Of a stretch of 64,000 nucleotides of DNA, positions 1-14,400 are shown in pieces. The translations under genes were made by a program, and so were the position numbers. How positions within the stretch are numbered: the stretch's first letter is position 1; each line of letters starts with the position of its first letter. The DNA is taken from positions 356,653 through 420,652 of the forward strand of contig CM026428.1 of assembly GCA_014871385.1 (NCBI GenBank), in the 5' to 3' direction. The notes beneath the pieces are model-generated. The model did no database searches. It worked only from the letters and a program-made list of their open reading frames with translations, and had not been told where the DNA came from. Source of the DNA: Ceratodon purpureus (lineage: Eukaryota; Streptophyta; Bryopsida; Pseudoditrichales; Ditrichaceae).

Positions 1-526
1 ACTCCCATGGATCTCCATTCTTGGAAAGTAGTACGTATAATCTCAAAGTCACATGAAATCAGATCATCACAATCTTCAGTTTCGTATAAAACATATATTT
101 ACAGTACTGCTGCAGACTGAGTTTCTTGTTAAGCTCCCTGCTTAACACCAACTGTACAGTACAGTACAGAAGCATCTGTTCGCTAGAGATCTCGATTTAT
201 GTTCAAATACCTTCTGGCAAGAGGGGTGGACTATGTAAACTAAACTTATGGAATGACTGCCAGTACATAGGAACCTGAACTGTACTGTACAATCACAAGG
301 GACCGCTCCAGCCTTTGGCACATTTTCCTGAAATCTTCTTCGTTCAAGCGTTAACAGCATGAGATATTGGTACTATGTCATGAGACGTATTTCATATACA
401 CCTTCCCTCCACGGTAACTCCACTTTCCCTAAGATAAGTGGTTGGAAAACAATCCTTAAATGACTGAATCATGCTTGCAAAAATGGCTTACAGAAAGACC
501 TCTTCCAGTTTTTCCAATTTCCACAC
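1..526. other. Downstream flank of the ATG18-like gene
   Basis: This stretch follows the stop codon of the minus-strand ATG18-like gene and probably includes its 3' UTR. I see no conserved coding region; the open frame at 142-360 has no recognisable domain. Confidence 0.4.
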
Positions 527-2435
527 CTAAACGGCGACAGTCACGTCCTCGGTTTCATCGTGCTTCATAAAACGCTCGAACTGAACCTGTACCATTTCTC
601 CACCACGAATTCCATCAAAGGAGCACCTGTAATAACTGGACAACGACCACAGCAAAAGTTATCAGCATGGGCTCAATGTGAGATCATTGCCAGAACGACG
701 TGACAATACCACAAAGAATTAACAGACAACCTGAAATCTCACACAATTGCTACAATGAGCTGAAGAATGAGCTACAACAAGTGATATGCCAAACACATAG
801 CTGGTTCTGTAAGACATGCCTGCCATTGGCGCCCACAATGACAACAGTATTTTTCTCTGGACCGAATGCAACGATTGTTCGTGTCTCTTCAGGCACGCGA
901 TATTGGGCAAACGACCACTCCGAACTGAAGTATCTCGGCAGCACACCTGACACAAATTGTGGAAGTCAGTGGATGCGCACAACCTATTTGAGCGAAATAT
1001 ATCCCACTACATCTCAGCAGTGGCTTCAATGCAACAGAACAAGTCATCACAAAAGCCATCTTCAAAACCCAAACCAGAAAAACGATGACATCCCTTGTTA
1101 AAGCAGCCACACAGTGAAAATGGTGAAAAAATGAGAAAAGAACTGGCCTAAAGAAGAATAGTAGAGTTACCTCTAACAAGGGCCAATGGCGAACCAGTAT
1201 TTGCACTTGCAAACGAAATTAATGATGATGAGCGACCGAGTAAATAACTGCTGCGTCCACCAGATGAGGACACCGTAGTGGCTACAGCCGTAGAACGAGT
1301 TTCTCCACTTGGTGGCTTCAAACCGAATACATGCACAGTGCCCTTGTCACTAGACACTGCAAGCCAATGTGCATTTGCAGAGAAAGCAATACTATAAATC
1401 TCTGCTCGCTCAGCCCCTCGTCGAAGCTGCAAAAGATATACGTTTCCATGTAAACAATCCTTCAGATACTCCCGAATTGTTTTTCAGTGAGCCAGAACAT
1501 GCTGCCAGTAGTGCTTCTTCAAACACTCACACATGAGCAACAACCACTGAATCAAATTAAAGTTGAAGAATAATGACTACCCGATTCATTATCAACGGGC
1601 AGAGCTGAAGGACAAAACCCAGTTCTGTTACCTCTTGCAATTTCGAACCATCCCTTGTACTAAAGATGCGTATGAGAGTGCCCTTGCTACTAGCTGTGGC
1701 CAAGAAATCGCCGTTGTTGCTGAGCGCCAGACATGCGACGGTCGAGTCGTGCGCCTGCAAAAACCGGGTCTTCTTGACACTATATAGCTCTATCCGAATC
1801 TCCCCAGGATGCTGCCCAGGGCATGCAAGGACGCATGAAGCTGGTCCAGAGGACAGTGCGCAAATAGCCTTCGTATTAGCCAATGTTTCAATCTGATGAA
1901 GCAGCTTCAGGTCAGCAAAATTGTACACATAGATCTTGAATTCGAGCACGATCACAATTTTGTCCCTCCGAAGACGGACAGCTCGCACTTCACTCCTGAA
2001 TGACAGCTCCCCAATACACCGACTTTGATGATCATCCCATATCATGACCTTGTTCGGAGGATATTTGGGTGTTTTGCCGCCACCAACAAGGGCAAAAATA
2101 TTGCTCAGGAATAGCATCTCCACTATAGCAATGCCGGCACCATCAACTTCACGACGAAATGTCTCGCTGAAAGGATCGCAGTTGTAAATGCGGAATCCTG
2201 TCTGTGTACCACAAGCAAAACAACCAAAATCCTGATTGAACCCCACAGATAGAAGAGCTTTCTCCATTGGTAGGGCTTGGGGTGTCTCCGGTCGAGGTGA
2301 CATCTGAGGAGAAGGTGCGGCCGAGGTGGACGTGACTAGCGAAGGCGACACAGAATCACCAAGCGCATGACTAGAATCACTAGAAGGATCCTGCTGCGAG
2401 GATGGCCCTGGGAAAGTTGGTGCGAGGGCCATCAT
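527..2435 (-). CDS. ATG18: ATG18-type autophagy protein (PROPPIN, WD-repeat, PI3P-binding)
   Basis: The exons are 2435-1632, 1426-1171, 946-820 and 635-527 on the minus strand, giving 431 residues with an open frame throughout. The product is a seven-bladed WD-repeat propeller of the ATG18/WIPI family. These proteins bind PI3P and PI(3,5)P2 on the phagophore and help recruit the ATG2 lipid-transfer protein during autophagosome formation. Residues 1-60 are Ser/Pro-rich and look disordered. The propeller follows, and exon 2 opens with LRRG (residues 269-272), the FRRG-type motif that binds phosphoinositides. The block around [12 protein letters not shown] and the exon 3 block [12 protein letters not shown] are near-identical to plant ATG18a-type proteins. 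The start is the first ATG in frame; an upstream TTG at 2447 is in frame but not a likely plant start. The third intron uses a GC donor. I cannot assign the exact paralogue letter. Confidence 0.93.
636..819 (-). other. GC-AG intron of the ATG18-like gene
   Basis: Exon 3 ends at 820 and the intron opens with GCATGT directly after CAG. The acceptor CAG lies at 638-636. This junction restores the conserved [10 protein letters not shown] block seen in plant ATG18 proteins. No GT donor nearby keeps that block, so the GC donor is the best reading. Confidence 0.8.
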
Positions 2436-3576
2436 GAGGAACCGCAATCTTCAAAATGATACCCTCATGCCGGTGGCACAATTTTATGATCTCTCTCTCG
2501 AATTTGATGCACTGGAAATTAGTACAAAGAGATTGTCTTCAGGAAAAACAGGAATTGTGTAAACACGTCATAATGTTTTTTTAAATATGTCTCACATTTA
2601 ATTCTGCGAGAAAATCACCATCACAATTCTCTCTTAAAACCTAAACTTCAATTCCCAAATAAGGAAAACCCCTTGTAGAAAAACCCTTGGGAGAGCAATC
2701 TATTAGTTACGAAGAGCCACGAGCAAAGGAGTAAAGAGTAGCATGGAGGCTGCAGAAAACAAGAATTCTGCTGAGTAGAATCTCTTCATTGTCGATCATT
2801 AATTCATCAAATACACTACAGCATGAACGGCATAAACACATATAAAACATAAGGAGCACGAGGAAGAACGATGTCAAAAATATCCTTGGAAATAACCCAA
2901 GAGCGCACATACACTTAAAAGAGACAGAACGAGGCCTCAAACCACAACTGCTCAACCGAAATACCCACAGTTACTCTAGAACTGTGTCAAATTGCACATC
3001 TAGTACCATCGCATATCACACCCCTCGCTGGAATTCAAGAGACGACGACGTATTTATTAAGCAATAAACTCGTCATGAACTAAGCAAACAAAATGCTTTC
3101 ACAAATAAAATTCTTCTAATTGCCGACGACTCGAAACTGATCGCAGAATAAGGCAACAATCATAAAAGAAGAGAAAAATTGATGAGCGCTGCTGAGAATG
3201 TCGTCTCACCTCGATCGTGAGCACGAAACCTCGACAAACTAAGCTTCCTTTGCCTCGCGCACAACACAGCACGAGATCTGCAATTTTAGATGCGGGCGTC
3301 AGAAATGAAAGCGCTACTATCAGATCCAATCGACCGCGTGACTTCCGAGCAAGAACCTAGACAAAGAGCTTAAGAACGTCCTGTGAGCAGGAGCGACAGA
3401 AGAGCAGGAAGAGCAAGCGTTCTCCCAAAAACCAAAATGAACAAAAAACCCTAGGCTCGCGTGGCAGAAAGCTATTGGAAAGAGAGAGAAGAGTCGACTG
3501 ACCATCATCACCAGGGGAAGGAGTCCCGCGTCGATCGCTCCCCAACACGACGCCGACGTTGAGAATTGCGCAATAA
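2436..3576. other. 5' flank of the ATG18-like gene
   Basis: Upstream of the ATG18 start codon there is about 1.1 kb without a supportable coding region. It probably holds the promoter and leader. The open frames in it carry no domain I recognise. Confidence 0.35.
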
Positions 3577-3653
3577 AGTGAGTGAGTGAGTGAGTGAGTG
3601 AGTGAGCGAGCGAGTGAGCGAGTGCTCAAGCGAGAGAGTGAGTGAATGAGTGA
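3577..3653. repeat. (AGTG)n microsatellite
   Basis: This is a tetranucleotide AGTG run with AGCG variants, followed by AGAG and AATG variants. It produces open frames on the minus strand that are not genes. Confidence 0.9.
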
Positions 3654-3919
3654 CCGGCCTTAACCTAACCAGAAGTCGCCGAGTCCAGAAAACGAGAAGG
3701 AAAAAACTAGAGTTGTGAAGCTCTCAGCCTCTCACGCAATCGCCAGGGACCCATGGATGCGATAAGTTAGTTAGCGTGCAGAATGATGAATCGGGTGAGA
3801 CGACTCAAAAAGCTTGGACTAACTTAGACACCAGTTGGTATAAAAAGGAAACTTGGTCCGCAAGCGAAGCGCATGCATGCAGGAATTCCGTTGATTTGTG
3901 AGCCCCGGGGCCAATTTGC

Positions 3920-4066
3920 TGTTGATATCGAGAAAAGTAGCTCGTGAGAGAGAGCGATGAATTACAGAGGAAGAGATTTATACAGGGGCCAGGGCAGAGC
4001 CAGGGCGGCGACCACTTTAGGTCATCTAAGATTAGTAACCCTAATCTATTCCTATTCTTGCGAACA
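3920..4066 (-). repeat. Copia 3' LTR (left copy)
   Basis: This is a 147-bp direct repeat of 9066-9212 with three substitutions. It is flanked outside by the TTTGC target duplication and inside by the polypurine tract. Confidence 0.96.
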
Positions 4067-4075
4067 CCCCCTCTC
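4067..4075 (-). promoter_or_regulatory. Polypurine tract of the Copia element
   Basis: On the element strand the sequence GAGAGGGGG lies immediately before the 3' LTR. This is the expected place for the plus-strand DNA primer. Confidence 0.85.
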
Positions 4076-4132
4076 AAACCGCATTGTCGGAATGGCATTG
4101 TCGGTTTGTTTTTGCTCTCATTAATTTTGTCG

Positions 4133-4687
4133 ATGTCGAGGGTCAGGAGCGAGAAGATGCTTCGTCGGCAACCGAATCGAACATGGCAGGATTATCTTGC
4201 GATGATGATTTGGGCCGTTGCAGGGTTGATTGCTTGCGTCTTTGGAGGAATTGTGTCGTGGGTGAACGCTCGGGTGTCGAGGCAGCTGGTACATGTCGAA
4301 GATGTTGATGGAGAGCGAGATGGCAGGGCCGAATTGGAGCTGCTCCAATTGAACTTTGAGACAGGTAAGACTCCTTGCGTTTGCTTTGATTTAGCACGAA
4401 TTCTAATTTCTGCTATTGGGTTTCCTAATCAGGGTGTTTAACGTATAGGTGGTTCGATTGCTATGAGGGATACGCAAGCAGCGAGGGGAATTGAAGACTG
4501 CTGGAGGATCCGAGATCAAGAGGTGAAATCTAGGGTTTTAGGAAAGTACTACGCTGTTCGTAGGGGAAGAATCGTGGGAATTTTCACAAGCTGGGAGAAG
4601 TGTAAATTACAAGTACACAGGTTTCGTGGGGCTGAATTCCGATCCTTCGGTTCGCTAGAGGAGGCGCAATGCTACTTAACAGCTTAG
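4133..4687 (+). CDS. Antisense accessory gene of the Copia element: membrane segment plus RNase H1-type hybrid-binding (caulimovirus VI) domain
   Basis: The exons are 4133-4364 and 4449-4687, giving 156 residues. The intron is 84 bp with a GTAAGA donor, a TAG acceptor and a CTAAT branch-like motif. Residues 22-44 form one strongly hydrophobic, probably membrane-spanning helix after a basic N terminus rich in Arg. An acidic linker follows. Residues 110-154 match the viroplasmin / RNase H1 N-terminal hybrid-binding domain, with the signature YYAVRRGRIVGIF and a later FRSFGSLEEAQCYL. This domain binds RNA-DNA hybrids or dsRNA; no RNase H catalytic domain is present. The gene lies inside the retrotransposon, on the strand opposite to pol, and its stop codon overlaps the polyprotein stop. 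Its function is unknown to me. A captured host gene fragment or a family-specific accessory gene are both possible. Confidence 0.75.
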
Positions 4688-7600
4688 GGTTTGCAGAGCT
4701 TAGATTTGAGAAGAGATAGAGAGAGGAGGTTCAGGTTCTGTCTGTGTTGTTCAAATTTGATCCGGCCCAGGGGTTTGGTGAGAATATCAGCCGGCTGGAG
4801 TGCGGTACTAATGAATTGCAATTCTATTTCCCCCCCTAGCACCCTCTCCCTGATGAAATGGTGATGTATCTCAATGTGTTTCGATCTGGCATGGAACACC
4901 GGATTCTTTGCTAATTTTATTGCGCTTTGATTGTCGCAATGGATGCTAACTGAGGTTTCTAACTCTGTGGTAATGGGACCTGTCTAATGGCTGAGGGGAA
5001 TTTTACGGTTGGGAAGTACTTGAAGCTCTGTAAGGAGTCTGGAGATCCAGACGCCTTCTTGTACACCGTCGCTTAGGGCGCGGTATTCCGACTCAGTTGA
5101 AGACTTGGAGATCGTTAGCTGCCTCTTGCTGCTCCAGCTGATCGGGGAGCCAGAGAGTTGAAATAAGCAAGCGCCTACACTTCGTCTTGTATCCGTGCAG
5201 CTTCCCCAGTCAGCATCTGTGAAACCTGCTAATGTGATCGGTTTATTTTTCTGATAAAAAAGGCCATGGTCGGGTGTATGTTTCAGGTACCTTAATATGT
5301 GGATTGCTGAGTCGAGGTGCTGTTGCTGCGGGCTCGCCATGAAGGAAGCAACACGGTTGACGGCGTAGGAGAGATCTGGTCGAGTAATTGTTAGGAAAAT
5401 TAGTTTACCAACTAATTGAGAGTAATGTGTTGCATCCACAGGGGGAGTTCCGGTTTCGTTGGTGAGGATTTGTCCGGCAGGAAGGGGAACCTTAGAGGAC
5501 TGGAGATCAGTGGGTAAAAAATCACGCAGGATGGAGAGTGCGTACTGAGTTTGATGGAGTAGGATACCGTCGAGGAGATACTCGAAGACCACGCCCAGGT
5601 ATTTTTGTATCCTTCCTAAGTCTGTCATATCAAACTCCTCGGTAAGATAGGTTTTTATCCATTGTATTAGTTTTCCGCAGCTTCCAGTGATGAAAAGGTC
5701 ATCAACGTAAAGCATCACTAATAGTATCTGGTGGTTCCTGTGCAGGTAGTACAGGTTAGGATCATAGGAACTTCTCAACAGCCCTACCTGACGGAGAGAA
5801 GCATCGATCCGTTCATACCAGGCACGGGGGGACTGTTTGAGACCATAGAGGGAGCGTAACAGGTGGCACACCTTGTCTTCTTGGCCGGGAACGATGAACC
5901 CAGGCGGCTGCAGCATGAAGACATCTTCTTTCAATTTTCCGTGGAGGAATGCAGTGCGGACGTCCATGTGATGGACGTCCCACTGATTTGCTGCAGCCAG
6001 TGCAACCGTGGCACGGATGGTGACCCACTTAATAACATGGGCGAATGTCTCTTGGTAATCCAGGCCGGGTTTTTGCTGAAATCCTCGTGCGACCAACCTT
6101 GCTTTGCGAGTGGGAGGAAATCCGGGAGGCCCGGGTTTGGTTTTAAATACCCACTTACAGCTAATGGGCTTTATGCCCTGAGGTAAGGACTCTAACTTCC
6201 AGGTTTGGTTCTTGTAAATGCTATCCATTTCTTTTGTCATTGCTTCAGTCCAGGTTGGATCTCGGATGGCTTGCTGAAATGTAGGTTCTAACGTGTCAGT
6301 GGGACTTTGAGTCTGATCAGACACAAAGTCTGAGGAGCCAGCGAGAGCGGTGAAGCAGTCCGGAGAATCTTGGGTGAGATATACGAAGTAATCTCCTAGC
6401 TTAATGCTGGGAGCTCGGGACCGTGTTCCTCTACGGGGCTCTACAGGTTGTGAAGTTACTGGAGAATCTACTGACACTTCAGGTGGCTGTGGCGCAGGGG
6501 TGAGAGACCGTGGAGGAGAAGACGGATGCACATCCGGGAATGTTGATGGAGGTAAGCTCAGGGGTTGAGTAGTAGAAAGGTCAGGTGACACTGGGTGAGC
6601 AGTTGAAGAACTTGGTTCTTGAGGAGAGAGATTGACCTGTTCTAACAGGGTTGGTTGGCTTTGTGTAGGAGGAGGATTTAGCACGAATAGAGACTCCTCG
6701 AAGGTAACGTCGCGGCTGAGGAGAATTTTACGGGTCAGGGGGTTATAACACTGGTAAGCCTTGGATGATTCATCGTAGCCTAATAGGATGGTAGCTATGG
6801 CTTTAGGGTCTAGTTTAGATCGTTTCTCCTTTGGAATGTGGCAAAAGGCAAGGCAGCCGATTACTCTTAAGTGAGAAATATTGGGCTTCTGACCTGTATA
6901 GGTTTCCTCAGGTGTTTTTAGGTTGAGCGCTCTACAAGGCAGGCGGTTCTGTATGTAATTGACGGTACGGGCAACTTCATCCCACAAGAACCTGGGAATT
7001 CGAGTGCCTGAGGCGACGCTTCTAATTCCCTCCAGCAGGTAACGGTTTCTGCGCTCAGCGACTCCATTCTGTTGGGGGGAGTATCCAGCTGTTAGCTGAT
7101 GGTGTATACCGTGGGCCTTGCAGACTTGATCAAATTCGGAGGAGAGGTACTCGCCTCCCCTGTCAGACCGAAAGCTCTGAATCTTCCTGGTAGGTGTCTC
7201 GACCAAGGCTTTGAATTGTAGAAAGTAGCTTAGAGTCTGAGATTTGGTTTGAAGAAAGTAAATCCATGATTTTCTTGAAAAATCATCTATGAAAGTTAGG
7301 ATATACTTACAATTTGTCAATGTCGGTGTAGAGAGAGGGCCACAGAGGTCGCTGTGCACAAGTTCAAGACGAGCAGCGGAAAAGGTGGAGCGTGTCTTCG
7401 GGAATGGTTGTCGATGGGATTTTCCCAAGATGCAGCTCATGTAGTGCCGTTTCAGGTTCGGAATTCTGGGAATCCCATTTACTAATCCTCGGTTGGATAA
7501 GTGATATAGGCTCTGTTGATTAACATGAGCTAACCTTCTGTGCCAGAGATCTATAGTTTCGATGGAAACTTTTGATGGTGTACTAACTGAGAGGGCTGTT

Positions 7601-9003
7601 GATTGTGTTGTGACAGGCTTCGCAGTTAGTCGATACAGCTTGGTGCGCGGATCGCGGTGAGCTTCTAAGAACACAGCCTTGGGATTGTAAGTGTCATAGA
7701 TGAGGCATTTGTTTGAATTAAACAAAATGGTGTGTCCTAAGTCTGCAAACCGGCCGACTGATAGAAGATTAGTTTTCACTCCTGGGACGTAGAGAATGTC
7801 TTGCACACTTTTTACTTCATGATCAGAGAAACTAATATTTCCTTTGTGAACTACAGGAAGAACTTGACCTGCTGCGGTTCTAATGCTAGTGATAGAGGAA
7901 TGAGACTTGTTTGTGAATAGGTGAGGGCTCCCGGTGACATGCGAGCTGGCACCAGAGTCGAGGAACCAGGGTTCCTCGTCTACTGTGAATGCGGACATGC
8001 ACGCGTTTAGAGCTGCCTGGGTGTCGTCACCTTCGGACTCATCACTAGGTAAGATATCTATAGATGAGTATGATGTTGAATGAGTAGTCTTGAGCTTGGA
8101 CAGTTGTACCTGGAGATCACGGATTTGTCTCTCTATCTTCGTGGTTTCGCAGTCTGCCTCAGTGTGTGTTGTCGAGCCACAGCGTCTGCAGGTGCGTGGA
8201 CCGTGAGAGCTCCTGCCTCGACCTCGGCCCCTCCTGCCAAAACGTCCGCCTCTGGAAGAATTCTGGCGGTGATGTGTATCAGACTGCTGTGTGTACAGGA
8301 CTTCGTCTGACTCGCGCCTCTCAGTCAGTCGCGAGCTTTCTTCGTGCAGCATGGATCCCTGCAATTCCGAGAAGGTGGGGCTCCGTTCCCTACCTTGTTG
8401 TATTGCTTTAAATGTGCTCCAGCTTTTGGGCAAACTGGACAACATCTGGTCTACTAAGTCTTCATCATGGATTGTCACTCCTAAACTAGCTAGCTGGGTG
8501 ACTATCGAATTTACATCCTGCAGATGTGAGTCTAACGTCTTTCCTTCTGGCATACGAAGTGAGTAGAGTCTCTCCTTTAATGCCAATCTGCGGGATGGAG
8601 ACTGAATATCGTACATTGTCTTTAACTTGTTCCAGATTTCTAAGGGGTCAGTTAAATGAAGGATGTGAAGGATAACGTGATCCTTAACTGTTGATATGAT
8701 GACTCTGCAGGCTTTAATCTTGCGCTCGGCCTCGTCTGGTGCGGAAGCAGGTGTAGGCGCAGATGCTGGAGTGCTAGTGGCTGTAGCGGCTGCGGTTACT
8801 CCGGAGTTGGCAGGTCCCGATGTTGCACCACTGGTGCTGGAGCTGCTTCCAGAGCTGGTGCCGGCGCTGCTAGCACGTACCTCTATGAAGCACCACAACT
8901 TTTCCTGCAAAAGAATCATTTTGGTCCTATAGCTCCATAGGAGATAGTTAGTCTGTCCCTCAAGCTTCGTTGAGTCGGACATGTCTCTTAGAGTAGAGTC
9001 CAT
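4684..9003 (-). CDS. Copia gag-pol polyprotein, one in-frame stop codon in the RNase H region
   Basis: A single frame runs from ATG at 9003 to a TAA at 4684-4686 and is broken only by a TAG at 4984-4986, so residues 1-1339 precede the break. It shows a gag region (about 1-235), a zinc knuckle CX2CX4HX4C (C272-C285), an aspartic protease DSGASSH (about 349-355), and integrase with HHCC-like finger and catalytic D552, D614 and E650. Reverse transcriptase follows with YVDD (bases 5698-5709), then RNase H with TDADW and SSTESEY. The first Cys of the integrase zinc finger is Tyr (residue 521, bases 7441-7443). The stop falls in RNase H; the frame after it still carries family-typical sequence such as DNQSAIKLAKNP. 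The element therefore decayed very recently and probably cannot move without help. Confidence 0.95.
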
Positions 9004-9053
9004 TTTGAGAAATGGAAGGGAGACTGACTTTGGATCTGTTTTTCAATAAAACA

Positions 9054-9065
9054 GCTCTGATACCA
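9054..9065 (-). promoter_or_regulatory. Primer binding site, initiator tRNA-Met type
   Basis: On the element strand TGGTATCAGAGC directly follows the 5' LTR end. It is the standard plant Copia primer binding site, complementary to the 3' end of initiator tRNA-Met. Confidence 0.95.
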
Positions 9066-11499
<2,434 letters not shown>

Positions 11500-14400
11500 A
11501 TGGGGACCAGATTAAGGTGTGTTTACGTTGCTTTCGTCCTCCGCGCCATTGTGACAAAAAGGATTCGAGAGCAATTGAGTGCCTAGTTTCTCTCAGGAGA
11601 TTTTCCCGTGTTCTACTGCTGCGCTCTGATCGCTTCTCCTCAGGAGCAGTTTGGATCTTTCGGCAGTAGAGGACTCGGAAGCTGCTGGTTTCTTGAGCGA
11701 TGGAAGTTTGTTAGTTGCCTTTTCATATAATGTTCTGTGTAGGCCACTCTTGACTTCGATTTGTGATCCAGTTACACTGTCGAAGTTTTCAGCTGACATC
11801 TTGTTTTGATTTGCTTCCTAGTTTGAATGCTCTGTAACTTGAATTGAATAAGAGAGGTTTCTCTATGGGTTGGAAGCAATGGACATAACGTGAAAGCGAA
11901 GCAAGGCATATTAGTCCTGATTGTGATTTCTGCACTAACCTCTCTTGCAAGTTGAATAGGAGGGAGAAACAAAAACTAAAGTGTAACTGGGGTTTAACGG
12001 TTCACCAATTACCACTATGGGAAATTCCATATTGGTTGGGTTATGCGAAACGTTATACCGTTTTGCTTTGTTGCCATTGGTTATTTCAGAGCTAAGTAGC
12101 GGGATGATGTTAACGTGTCGGAGTGACCGCACATCTGTGCTGATCCATAGTCGAATTCGTCTTCACGAGATTTATTTCTCCGGAGACATGCTAGTTCTCC
12201 TGCTTGTGATTAGTGCAAGCCTGGTAACTATGGCAGCACATTCTGATTTCTTATGCTGCTTTTTGTACTCGTTGTGAACACTGGTTTGTCATACTGCAGA
12301 GATATGATACGGGCCATTCGGGCTTGTAAGACCGCAGCTGAGGAGAGGAGTGTTGTTGCAAAAGAGTGTGCAGTGCTTCGAAATGCTCTCAAAGATAATG
12401 ACCAGGATTATCGGCATCGCAACGTTGCAAAACTCATGTTTATCCACATGTTGGGCTATCCGACTCACTTCGGTCAGATGGAATGCATCAAGTTGATTGC
12501 AGCAGGCAGCTTCCCTGAGAAAAGAATCGGCTACTTGGGTCTCATGTTGCTTCTTGATGAGCGCCAGGAGGTTTTGATGCTCGTAACCAACTCTTTGAAA
12601 AAGTACATGTTCAATACCTTCCAGCTTGGTACCAGTGCGCTTCCTTTAGGGTTGATATTTCACTCGTAAAGAATGTAGCGAGGCTTGCTTGTATCACTGT
12701 CTGAAGAACCACGCAGATTTCTTAATGTTTTAGATACCATCTATGTCAGTTATATGCTTGAATGTTACCTGTCCTTGCAATGCATCGACCACTGGATTTG
12801 TACAGACCGTTTGTTGACAGGCGCACACATGTTTTTTTGATTTTGCGTCAGTGACTTGAGTCATACAAATCAGTTTATCGTGGGGCTGGCGCTTTGTGCA
12901 CTTGGCAACATTTGCACTGCTGAAATGGCGAGGGACCTTGCTCCGGAAGTGGAAAAACTTCTACACAACAGCAACTCCTACATTCGTAAGAAGGTTAGGC
13001 AAACTAACTCCTTTCCATAGAGCTGTGTCACGAGTCTCTCTTTTCTTCCAAAGGGGTTTTGATTAAATTGTAATTCTAATACGGTACAGATCGTGGCGAG
13101 TTTTCAACTGAAATGTTTTTTTAACATTTTTGTACACACCTACACTTTCTGTGGGCATCAGTTTGCTACATTCCTGTAGCAGGGGTTGCCCTAAATTTAG
13201 GCTTCAGGGAGCTCAAATCTGTGTGTTGGTGGCTCTGTTGTCTTTCAGGCATCCTTGTGCTCTGTGAGGATCGTTCGCAAGGTTCCGGACCTTGTTGAGT
13301 ATATGACGGTTCCTGCAACCGGACTTCTTACAGACAAACATCACGGTGTTCTGGTATCAGGAGTGAAGCTGTGTACGGAGCTTTGTCAAGCCAACGAGCT
13401 AGCTTTAAACCATTTTAGGAAGGTGTGTGTAAAAATCACTTGAGAGATATGCAAGGGTGACACATTTACCTACCCCTTGGTTGTTCGCTGTTGTAGACTG
13501 CTTTTGGGAATACTTTTTATGTGCTAGGACACTGTGCTGATTTTCCTATTGGAGTGCCTGTTTGTGCAGCACGTGCCCACTATGGTTCGGGTGTTGAAAA
13601 ACCTGGTGATCAGTGGTTATGCTCCTGAGTACGACGTCCATGGGATTACGGACCCCTTTCTGCAAATCAGGCTTCTTAGATTGCTACGTTTGCTGGGAAA
13701 GGGTGATGCCGATTCCAGTGATGTTATGAGTGACATACTTGCTCAGGTGAACAATCGCCCCAACTTCGTAACTTCCCCTTGCTCACTACTCTCCATCAGC
13801 AGGTCAGTGTACGATATCATTTTGATTGAGCTCATGAAGAATAACTTGGATTTTCTGTTTTTGCAGGTTGCAACAAACACAGAGGGCAACAAAAATGCAG
13901 GTAATGCAATTTTGTATGAGTGTGTACAGACAATCATGGCTATAGAAGCCATCGGAGGTCTCCGCGTGCTCGCTATCAATATTCTGGGTCGCTTTTTATC
14001 TAATCGTGATAATAATATAAGGTATATACTGTTTCAGCACTACTTTGTGATACTTTGGCTTCCTGAGGGTGACTGCTTTGCTTTTATCCTGGTTTTATTT
14101 CTGGATATAGCCGCGAGGAAGAATCTTGTTCGAGGTTCTTTCTCTTTCATTTTCTTTTCTTTTGTTTCATTTTTGGGTTCTTCTATTTCTCAGTCATGCA
14201 ACGTTTCTGAGACATCTTGCTGTTAGGGAGGGTTCCTCATCATTATTCATGTTTTGTGTATGTGCTGTAACTTCTGTAAGTTTGTAAAGCGTCATTAACC
14301 GAGTACATGGATGTATTTCTTCGAATTGGTGTAAATTGGATGTGCTCTTAAATGAGTGTGTCGATTTTAAACTATGTTGTTGCAGATATGTTGCACTTAA

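Noticed and set aside
2436-2447. Upstream extension of ATG18 starting at TTG 2447
   Set aside because: TTG is not a normal plant start; two in-frame ATG codons lie at 2435 and 2432.
4084-4308. Alternative plus-strand frame overlapping the antisense hybrid-binding gene
   Set aside because: It overlaps in another frame, has no domain and cannot join to the conserved second exon.
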